9,602 bases of DNA from an uncultured Selenomonadales bacterium (GTDB lineage Bacteria; Bacillota; Negativicutes; Selenomonadales; Selenomonadaceae). The notes below the pieces were generated by a model. That model saw only the letters and a list, made by a program, of their open reading frames with translations. It did not search any database and was not told the origin of the DNA. Both the position numbers and the translations under genes were made by a program. This document shows positions 1-5,824 of this stretch, one piece after another (position 1 is the stretch's first letter; the number at the start of each line of letters is the position of its first letter). The DNA is taken from contig CALFJE010000129.1 in assembly GCA_937877545.1 (NCBI GenBank), forward strand, positions 1-9,602, in the 5' to 3' direction.

Positions 1-25
1 CCTGCGAGGTGCCCTTTTCTTTGTT

Positions 26-53
26 ACTTTCTTTTGGGCAAGCAAAAGAAAGT
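26..53. repeat. Perfect 11-bp inverted repeat, terminator-like or dispersed element
   Basis: Two arms, 26-36 (ACTTTCTTTTG) and 43-53 (CAAAAGAAAGT), are exact reverse complements around a six-base loop (GGCAAG). The flanks are pyrimidine-rich on the left, and no gene end is visible upstream in the window. It could be a bidirectional terminator of a gene lying to the left, or a copy of a dispersed palindromic repeat. I have an impression that similar palindromes recur in unrelated bacterial genomes, but I cannot verify that here. The symmetry is certain; the role is not. Confidence 0.6.
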
Positions 54-83
54 TATTCCTAAATACAAAGATTGAGATTAGCC

Positions 84-120
84 GAATCGCGGACACGAGC
101 ATCGTTGTCGACAGCGATTC
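84..120 (+). promoter_or_regulatory. Imperfect hairpin in the kdsC leader
   Basis: The outer arms GAATCGC (84-90) and GCGATTC (114-120) pair perfectly. Inside them, 92-98 (GACACGA) pairs with 102-109 (TCGTTGTC) with one bulged T at 105, leaving a three-base loop. That makes about 14 base pairs ending 28 bases before the kdsC ATG. No clean U-run follows, so it is not a standard terminator. It may be a structured leader or a remnant repeat. No convincing sigma-70 promoter could be assigned between 1 and 148. Confidence 0.35.
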
Positions 121-148
121 TTTGAAATCTTTATTGCGAGGAAGAAAG

Positions 149-721
149 ATGAAAATTTCGGGTGACGCCCTTGACAGGGCAAGGCGCGTGGAGCTGATAA
201 TCTTCGACGTGGACGGCGTGCTCACCGACGGCGGCATTTATCACGGCGCGAACGGCGAACTGTTTAAAACTTTCCATTGCCGCGACGGCTTCGGCATAAC
301 GCTGGCGCACTCGTGCGGTATCAAGACGGCGATAATCACGGGGCGCAAGTCCGTCATGACGGCTAACCGTGCCGCCGAGCTGAAAATCTCCGCCGTCATG
401 CAGGGGCAGATGAATAAGCGCGACGCCTACAAAAAGCTCAAGGCGCAATTCGGTCTCGACGACGCCCAGATTTGCTACGTAGCCGACGACGTGATTGATT
501 TGCCTGTCTTCGTGCAAGCGGGCTTCAGAGCGGCGGTCGGCGACGCGGCGGCGGAGGTTATCGAACGCGCTCATTTCGTGGCGAACAACTTCGGCGGGCA
601 CGGCGCGGTTCGCGAGGTAACAGAATTTATTTTGAAGGCAAAAGGATTTTGGCAAGGCATTATCGAACGCTACACTTCGCCCGAATTTGACGATAAGGGA
701 CTTACGGCGTTGAATCAGTAG
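149..721 (+). CDS. kdsC: 3-deoxy-D-manno-octulosonate 8-phosphate phosphatase (KdsC, HAD family)
   Basis: Cytoplasmic phosphatase that converts Kdo-8-phosphate to Kdo and phosphate, the last step before CMP-Kdo activation for the LPS inner core. The 190-residue product matches the usual KdsC length and is a capless HAD enzyme. Motif I is FDVDGVLTDG with nucleophile D20 and D22; motif II is ITGR with T64; the motif III lysine is probably K90 in QGQMNKR; motif IV is YVADDVIDLP at 109-118, with D112/D113 as likely Mg2+ ligands. Many relatives have GDD where this one has ADD. The ATG at 149 is preferred to an in-frame TTG at 122 because GAGGAA (138-143) lies five bases ahead of it and it gives the expected N-terminus. 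The stop codon overlaps the ribosome binding site of the next gene. KdsC is well supported; a generic sugar phosphatase of the same subfamily is the alternative. Confidence 0.93.
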   Translation: MKISGDALDRARRVELIIFDVDGVLTDGGIYHGANGELFKTFHCRDGFGITLAHSCGIKTAIITGRKSVMTANRAAELKISAVMQGQMNKRDAYKKLKAQFGLDDAQICYVADDVIDLPVFVQAGFRAAVGDAAAEVIERAHFVANNFGGHGAVREVTEFILKAKGFWQGIIERYTSPEFDDKGLTALNQ

Positions 722-730
722 GAGGTTGCT

Positions 731-1933
731 ATGATAGAAATTTCTAATTTGCGCAAGTACCATATGGGGGGGGGCATAGTACGACTTGAAGTAGACGTAA
801 ATTTTACAGATATGATCTCACCCTATCCCGAAAAGACGATTTACTTGGAAATTGACAAAGCTCATGGAGACATGCTTGTCGATGACAATTATGACGCATT
901 TGTTCTGATTCCGCTCTATCTGGCGATGTATCACAAGCAAGATCTGCACATTTGTGGCAACGTTTCCAAAAAGCTTTATCAGAATGTGAAGTGGTACATT
1001 CAGAAAATCCTCTGCGACTTTGCAAATGACCTCAGCCCCGCGAAACTCACTGTCGATGGCTTTACTTCCGCCAAACCCAAGGGTAATTTAATCGGGACGG
1101 GCATATCCTGTGGCGTCGACTCACTTTCGACAATTTACGACCACTTCGTCCGCGAGACCGATCCCGAATATAGAATCAATGCACTCTTTTTGTTCAACTG
1201 CGGTGCTCATGGAACTTTCGGAGATCCATTGACATATGCAACTTTTCAAGGCAGAAGTCGTAGAGCTGTATTGGCGGCAAATGAATTGGGGCTCCCCGTG
1301 TACCTGATGAATACCAATTTTCACATGTTCATTCACAAAAATGATGCCACGCACACTTTCAAATCGGGTAATGACAATACGCGGCTACTCTTCCTCGCAT
1401 CATATTCTTGCATCCTTGCTCTACAAAACGCGATTTTCCGTTACTACATGTCCGGCGGAGTCAGCTATTCGGAAATTAAACGTTTTGAAAATCTTTCTCG
1501 CGGTGATGATTTGGCTGAATTCTGTGAGTCGTATTTTGTGCCGTTGATTCAGACGGAACGTACGGAGCTTATCGTTGACGGGTGTCAATATCGACGTGTT
1601 GAAAAGCTACAGAATATCTCCGACTGGGAAATTGCCCAAAAGTATCTGAATGTTTGTTGGGGGCGTGTAGAAAATGCCGCGAATTGCGGACGTTGCCCAA
1701 AGTGTTTGAGGACGTTGTTGCCACTTGAAATTTTGGGCAAACTTGACAAGTTTTCACGGGTATTTAACATTGAGCAATACAAAATGAATTCTTTTGCCTA
1801 CAAGAGCCATTGCCTGCAAAATTATGGTAAAGATCCGTTCGCGACAGAAAATATTGATTTCGCTAAAGAACACAATTTCCCCATGCCGAAAAAAATTGAA
1901 GGGTTTTTGCTTAATGGTAAAGTTTTATTTTGA
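731..1933 (+). CDS. PP-loop/four-cysteine protein of unknown function, tandem paralog 1
   Basis: A 400-residue protein that I cannot name. Residues 1-115 form an N-terminal region without a familiar motif (YDAFVLIPLYLAM, then VSKKLYQNVKWYIQKI). The sequence GTGISCGVDSLS follows; S126-S131 resembles the SGGxDS pyrophosphate loop of ATP pyrophosphatases, with C127 replacing the first G. Near the C-terminus C309, C319, C322 and C325, followed by LRT, resemble the C...CGxCxxC-R zinc site of QueC/ExsB. An adenylating enzyme acting on a carboxylate, amide or sugar is plausible; the substrate is unknown. No signal peptide or membrane segment is seen, so it is probably cytoplasmic. GGAGG (721-725) overlaps the kdsC stop and sets the ATG. 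Compared with paralogs 2 and 3 it has about ten extra residues around 200-217, a nine-G tract at codons 12-15, and lower G+C (76/180 in 1321-1500). Confidence 0.85.
   Translation: MIEISNLRKYHMGGGIVRLEVDVNFTDMISPYPEKTIYLEIDKAHGDMLVDDNYDAFVLIPLYLAMYHKQDLHICGNVSKKLYQNVKWYIQKILCDFANDLSPAKLTVDGFTSAKPKGNLIGTGISCGVDSLSTIYDHFVRETDPEYRINALFLFNCGAHGTFGDPLTYATFQGRSRRAVLAANELGLPVYLMNTNFHMFIHKNDATHTFKSGNDNTRLLFLASYSCILALQNAIFRYYMSGGVSYSEIKRFENLSRGDDLAEFCESYFVPLIQTERTELIVDGCQYRRVEKLQNISDWEIAQKYLNVCWGRVENAANCGRCPKCLRTLLPLEILGKLDKFSRVFNIEQYKMNSFAYKSHCLQNYGKDPFATENIDFAKEHNFPMPKKIEGFLLNGKVLF
766..774 (+). repeat. Nine-G homopolymer inside paralog 1 (possible contingency tract)
   Basis: Nine consecutive G residues span the last base of codon 12 (ATG) to the second base of codon 15 (GGC). 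As assembled, the gene is in frame. With eight G the frame reads GCA TAG immediately after the tract, and with ten G it reads CAT AGT ACG ACT TGA. Either one-base change would therefore truncate the protein at about 15-19 residues. The aligned positions in paralogs 2 and 3 have no such run. Poly-G tracts of this length are typical slipped-strand switches in surface-modification genes of other bacteria; switching here is inferred. Confidence 0.8.
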
Positions 1934-1944
1934 TGGAGGCTTCT

Positions 1945-3129
1945 ATGATAGAAATTTCAAATCTGCGCAAGTACACCACCCGCGAGGGCTTGACGCGCCT
2001 TGAGGCTGACATAACCTTTACGGATATGGCTCCGCCCTGCGCGGAAAAGACGCTGTACTTTGAGCTGGATAAGAAATATTCCTACATGTTCGCCGAGGAT
2101 ACTTACGACGCGTTCGTCCTCGTGCCGCTGTGGCTTGCCATGCTCCATAAGCAGGATTTGCACATTCGCGGCAAAATCTCCGCCAAGCTCTATCAAAATA
2201 TCAAGTGGTACGTGCAAAAGATTTGGTGCGATTTCTACGAGGAGCTTGCGCCCGTCAAGCTGATTGTCGACGGCTTTGCGGCTCCGCCCAAAAAGCGCGG
2301 CAAGATCATCGGGACGGGCATATCGTGCGGCGTCGATTCGCTTTCCACCGTCTACGACCACTTTATCCGCGAAACCGACCCGAATTATCGAATCAACGCG
2401 CTGTTTTATTTTAATTGCGGCATCTTCGGCGAATTCGACGACCCTAAAGTTCAAGAGCTGACCAAGCTCCGCAACGAGCCGGGCAAAAACGTCGCCAAGG
2501 CTTTGGGCTTGCCGTGCTACTACGTCAACTCCAATCTGCACGCCTTCCGCAAGCTCGCCGATATGAACAAGCTCAATTTTATTTCCGTGTACTCCTGCGC
2601 GTTGAGCCTGGGCAATGCCGTTTCGCGCTACTACGTGTCGAGCGGGACGAGCTACGAGGAAATTAAAGCCTACCGCGACCACTATCACAACCGCGACATG
2701 TCGGCTTTTTGCGAATCGTATTTGGTGCCGCTGATTCAAACCGAGCGCACGGAGCTTATCGTTGACGGGTGCCAATATCGGCGCGTCGACAAGCTTAGGA
2801 ACATTGCCGATTGGGACATTGCCCGCAAGTATCTGAACGTGTGCTGGCGATACACGCCCGACGGCTCAAATTGCAGCATGTGCGTAAAGTGCTTGCGGAC
2901 GCTGTTGCCGTTGGAGATTCTGGGCAAGCTTGACGACTTCGCGGCGGTGTTCGACGTGGAGGAGTATCGCAAAATCTCTTTCCGCTACAAAATTCGCTGT
3001 CTGCAAAATTATGGCGAAGACCCCTTCGAGACGGAAAACGTTGACTTTGCCCGCGAACACAACTTCCCCATGCCTGAGCGACATGACTGCTACGTCCTCA
3101 ACGGGCAACTCATTTACGACGGAGATTGA
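1945..3129 (+). CDS. PP-loop/four-cysteine protein of unknown function, tandem paralog 2
   Basis: A 394-residue paralog of the preceding gene. Over the first 110 residues, 70 are identical to paralog 1 in an ungapped hand alignment. It keeps the PP-loop-like SCGVDS (S127-S132), FNCG (156-159), the TERTELIVDGCQYRRV block, and the cysteine set C300, C310, C313, C316. The cysteine motif reads NCSMCVKCLRT, whereas paralogs 1 and 3 read NCGRC-x-KCLRT. Both signature motifs are intact, so it looks functional rather than decaying. The ATG at 1945 is chosen over an in-frame TTG at 1930 because GGAGG (1935-1939) lies five bases before it and the encoded start MIEISNLRK matches both sisters. It begins 11 bases after paralog 1 stops. 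Base composition is ordinary for this window (99/180 G+C in 2581-2760). Substrate and pathway are unknown. Confidence 0.87.
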   Translation: MIEISNLRKYTTREGLTRLEADITFTDMAPPCAEKTLYFELDKKYSYMFAEDTYDAFVLVPLWLAMLHKQDLHIRGKISAKLYQNIKWYVQKIWCDFYEELAPVKLIVDGFAAPPKKRGKIIGTGISCGVDSLSTVYDHFIRETDPNYRINALFYFNCGIFGEFDDPKVQELTKLRNEPGKNVAKALGLPCYYVNSNLHAFRKLADMNKLNFISVYSCALSLGNAVSRYYVSSGTSYEEIKAYRDHYHNRDMSAFCESYLVPLIQTERTELIVDGCQYRRVDKLRNIADWDIARKYLNVCWRYTPDGSNCSMCVKCLRTLLPLEILGKLDDFAAVFDVEEYRKISFRYKIRCLQNYGEDPFETENVDFAREHNFPMPERHDCYVLNGQLIYDGD

Positions 3130-3132
3130 ATC

Positions 3133-4314
3133 ATGATAGAAATTTCAAATCTGCGCAAGGTCGGGCGGGGCACCGGTGTCCGCCTTGAGGCGAATATCAA
3201 ATTCACCGACACGGACGCCGCTTATCCCGCCACCATGTATTTTGAGACGCGCAAGGATTACGGCAACCTGTTCGCGCCCGATACTTACGACGCCTTTTTT
3301 TTAATCGGTCTCTACTTGGCGATGTATCACAAGACGCCGCTTAGGATTCGCGGCAGGGTGTCCAAAAAGCTCTGCAAAAATGCGCAGTGGTACATTCAAA
3401 AAATCCTTTGCGACTTTTCGGAGTTGCTCGCGCCCGTCGAGATTATCGTTGACGGCTACGCCTCGCCCAAAGGCAAGGGCGATTTAATCGGCACGGGAAT
3501 ATCCTGCGGAGTCGATTCGTTGGCGACCGTTCATGATCGCTTCGTTAAGGAGACTGACCGCGATTATCGAATCAACGCGCTGTTTATCTTTAACTGCGGC
3601 TCCCACGGCGATTTTGATTCGCCCGATACGCAAGCTGTCTTTAAAAGCCGCGTCGACCGCGCAGGTAAGGTTGCCGCCGAATTGAAATTGCCGCTTATCG
3701 TCGTCGAGTCAAACCTCCACCAATTCCGCCACGCCGAGGACAAGTCAACCATGCTGTTCCTGTCGTTGTATTCGTGCGTGTTGAGCTTGCAGGGCGGCGT
3801 TAAGCGATACTACATGCCGAGCGGGTGCAGTTATCAGGGCATAAAGGATTACGGCGACGCGGCGCACCATAACGATTTGGCGACGGCGTGCGATTCGTAT
3901 CTTATCCCGCTGATTCGGACGGAGCGCATGGAGCTGATTGTTGACGGGTGTCAGCGGCGGCGCGTTGATAAGATTGCGGACATGACCGATTGGAATATCG
4001 CGCAGAAATATTTAAACGTCTGCTTGGTGCAGAAGGGCGCGGATACTTCAAATTGCGGCAGGTGCTCAAAGTGTTTGCGGACGGAGCTGGCTTTGGAGAT
4101 TCTCGGCAAGCTCGGCGACTTCGCGCAGGTTTTCGACTTGGAGCGTTATAAAAAAGAGGAATTGTTGTACAAGGCGCGTTGCGTCGACCGCAGGGACGAG
4201 GAGATTTTTTATCGGGAGCTTGTCGACTTGGCGGCAGAAAAAAATTTCCCAATGCCCGCCAAGCATACCTGCTACATTTTGGACGGGCGCATTGCGGTTT
4301 TGGACGACATATAA
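3133..4314 (+). CDS. PP-loop/four-cysteine protein of unknown function, tandem paralog 3
   Basis: A 393-residue third member of the tandem family. It has SCGVDS at S124-S129, FNCGSHGDF at 153-161, and C297, C308, C311, C314 in the NCGRCSKCLRT motif. It is the most divergent at the C-terminus: after about residue 350 it reads VDRRDEEIFYRELVDL where the others have LQNYG-DPF-TEN. NFPMP is kept in all three. Only three bases separate it from paralog 2, and its GGAGA ribosome site (3121-3125) lies just before that gene's stop, so translation is likely coupled. The first eight codons are almost identical in DNA to the starts of the other two copies, supporting origin by duplication. Its likely chemistry is ATP-dependent adenylation of an unknown substrate, as for the sisters. 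No membrane segments are visible. Confidence 0.87.
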   Translation: MIEISNLRKVGRGTGVRLEANIKFTDTDAAYPATMYFETRKDYGNLFAPDTYDAFFLIGLYLAMYHKTPLRIRGRVSKKLCKNAQWYIQKILCDFSELLAPVEIIVDGYASPKGKGDLIGTGISCGVDSLATVHDRFVKETDRDYRINALFIFNCGSHGDFDSPDTQAVFKSRVDRAGKVAAELKLPLIVVESNLHQFRHAEDKSTMLFLSLYSCVLSLQGGVKRYYMPSGCSYQGIKDYGDAAHHNDLATACDSYLIPLIRTERMELIVDGCQRRRVDKIADMTDWNIAQKYLNVCLVQKGADTSNCGRCSKCLRTELALEILGKLGDFAQVFDLERYKKEELLYKARCVDRRDEEIFYRELVDLAAEKNFPMPAKHTCYILDGRIAVLDDI

Positions 4315-4327
4315 ATCGGAGGGAACC

Positions 4328-5254
4328 ATGCTTTACAGGACGCTGATGTTGCTGAGCAGATTGATACGGCTCCTGCCCTACGACGCGCTGTTGGCGGCGG
4401 GGCGGGTGCTGGGGAATTTGTATTACCTGCTCATCAAGAAACAGCGGGAGCGAGCGGTGGCGCAAATGATGCCGGCACTTAACATATCGGAGGCGGAGGC
4501 GCGTAAGTTGGTCAAGGCGTCGTTCGTGAATTTGGCGCGAAACGTGCTGGATATATTCTACATGCCCAACCTCAACGAACAGAATTTATCGCAGTACATA
4601 GAAATTGAACACTTGGAGCGAATGCGGGCGGCACTTTTGGAGGGGCACGGCGTAGTAGTTTTGACGGGACACGTCGGCACGTGGGAATGGCTGAGCGCGG
4701 CGTTTTCGCTGAACGGAATGCCCGTCACGGCGATAGCCAAGCTCCAACCCAACGCGCAGTATTCGCGGGTACTGGACGATTTGCGGGCGACGATTCACGT
4801 CGAGATATTCAATCGCGGCACGAACGAGCTTAGAGCGGCAGGACGCGCCCTCAAAGACGGAAAAATTTTGGGCTTCCTCGCCGACCAAGACGCAGGTCCC
4901 GGCGGAGCGTTCATAAATTTTTTGGGCAAGACAGCTTCCACGCCAATGGGACCGGCAGTCTTCGCGAGGCGATTCAATGCCCCGGTGTTGCCGGCGTTCA
5001 TAATCCGCAAGGAGAACGGGCGGCACCTCGTTAAAATCGGCGAGCCTATGCACTTTGAGGATACGGGCGACACCGACGCCGACTTGTTGCGCTTCACGGA
5101 AAAAATGACGGCGATATTGGAGCAAGTGATCCGCGAAAATCCGACGCAATGGCTGTGGTTCCAAAAGCGTTGGAACACGCCGCCCGAAATGCAGAAGACC
5201 AATAAACATCACACGGTAAAGGTGCGGCACAAGCCCAAAGAGGAGGCAACATGA
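4328..5254 (+). CDS. lpxL: Lipid A secondary acyltransferase, LpxL/HtrB family
   Basis: Inner-membrane acyltransferase that transfers a fatty acyl chain from acyl-ACP to a hydroxyacyl chain of (Kdo-)lipid A. The 308-residue product is close to E. coli LpxL in length. The catalytic HX4E motif is H115-E120 (TGHVGTWE). Downstream are FLADQDAGPGGAFINFLG, a TPMGPAVFARR stretch, and near the end QWLWFQKRWNT, all characteristic of the LpxL/LpxM family. An N-terminal hydrophobic helix (about residues 1-36) would anchor it. The ATG at 4328 is chosen because GGAGGG (4318-4323) lies four bases upstream; a longer in-frame extension to 4220 would overlap paralog 3 and lacks homology-like content. It starts 13 bases after paralog 3 and overlaps lptC by four bases (ATGA). 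LpxL cannot be separated from LpxM or LpxP by sequence alone. Confidence 0.92.
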   Translation: MLYRTLMLLSRLIRLLPYDALLAAGRVLGNLYYLLIKKQRERAVAQMMPALNISEAEARKLVKASFVNLARNVLDIFYMPNLNEQNLSQYIEIEHLERMRAALLEGHGVVVLTGHVGTWEWLSAAFSLNGMPVTAIAKLQPNAQYSRVLDDLRATIHVEIFNRGTNELRAAGRALKDGKILGFLADQDAGPGGAFINFLGKTASTPMGPAVFARRFNAPVLPAFIIRKENGRHLVKIGEPMHFEDTGDTDADLLRFTEKMTAILEQVIRENPTQWLWFQKRWNTPPEMQKTNKHHTVKVRHKPKEEAT

Positions 5255-5823
5255 GCACACGGGAAAAACTTTTGGCGTTGACGGGCGTAATTTTTTTTGC
5301 GTGCTTAGTGATTTGGGTGGTGCGCACGACGCCGCCCGCTCCGCCGCCCGAAGAGAAAGTCACTCCGCCGACCGTCATAGAATACGAGGGCAACACAATC
5401 ATCGAGGAAAAAGACGGGCAAATCATCTGGGAGCTGACGTGCGACAAAATGCGAATCGATTCGTTGACACAGAACGTCGAGCTGGACGGCATCTCCGCGA
5501 AGTTTTATCAGCACGACGAGGAAAAATCTTGGGAGCTTACGGCGGCTAAGGGTGTCTATTATAAAGTCGAGGAAGTCATTCACGTCGAGGGCGAAGTTAA
5601 GGTGACGAACAGCGACGGCGCGGAGCTCTTAAGCGAAAAGCTTGACTACTTCACCGAGAAAAATATGCTTGTGGCGACGGGCGACGTTAAGATTAAAAAG
5701 GACGATATGCGTGCTTTCGGCGACATGGCTTATTCCGATAACGCCCTGCATAAGGTTGGGCTTTCGGGCAATGCCAAAATCTTGAAGGGCGTCAAAGACG
5801 ACGAGCAACGGGAGGCTTTTTGA
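5251..5823 (+). CDS. lptC: LPS export protein LptC
   Basis: Bitopic inner-membrane component of the Lpt bridge; its periplasmic beta-jelly-roll domain receives LPS from LptB/LptF-G and passes it to LptA. The protein has 190 residues, almost the length of E. coli LptC. One N-terminal membrane segment (about 8-25, LALTGVIFFACLVIWVV) is followed by a proline-rich linker (28-40) and a periplasmic domain (about 43-180) rich in alternating strands, including WELTAAKGVYY and a LATGDVKIK-like segment (VATGDVKIKK). The start ATG overlaps the lpxL stop as ATGA, with AGGAGG at 5241-5246. The identification rests on size, topology and position next to lptA and lptB as much as on sequence, because LptC is poorly conserved. 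Confidence 0.88.
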   Translation: MSTREKLLALTGVIFFACLVIWVVRTTPPAPPPEEKVTPPTVIEYEGNTIIEEKDGQIIWELTCDKMRIDSLTQNVELDGISAKFYQHDEEKSWELTAAKGVYYKVEEVIHVEGEVKVTNSDGAELLSEKLDYFTEKNMLVATGDVKIKKDDMRAFGDMAYSDNALHKVGLSGNAKILKGVKDDEQREAF

Positions 5824-5824
5824 T

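Noticed and set aside
122..148. TTG start extending kdsC by nine codons
   Set aside because: The ATG at 149 has GAGGAA at proper spacing and gives the normal KdsC length; no ribosome site precedes the TTG.
54..148. Sigma-70 promoter candidates (TTGAGA at 72-77, TTGTCG at 105-110)
   Set aside because: No acceptable -10 box lies 16-18 bases downstream of either; evidence is too weak to annotate.
131..763. Long antisense open frame opposite kdsC (also opposite paralog 2 at 1957-2775, lptA at 6089-6982, rnhB at 8996-9559)
   Set aside because: They lie wholly opposite genes with clear family motifs, show no recognisable protein features or well-placed ribosome sites, and long antisense frames are expected from codon bias in this G+C range.
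3295..3302. Eight-T run in paralog 3 (similar eight-base A or T runs at 5291-5298 in lptC and 5830-5837 in lptA)
   Set aside because: A or T runs of this length recur at Phe or Lys codons across the window, including in essential Lpt genes, so they are not singled out as switches; only the G9 tract stands out.
731..4314. Calling the paralogs queC, tilS or an N-acetyl sugar amidotransferase
   Set aside because: Only the nucleotide-loop and cysteine motifs resemble those families; the N-terminal 115 residues and overall length differ, so no specific enzyme name is justified.
4220..4327. N-terminal extension of lpxL into paralog 3
   Set aside because: It overlaps the end of another gene in a different frame, and the ATG at 4328 has an excellent GGAGGG site.
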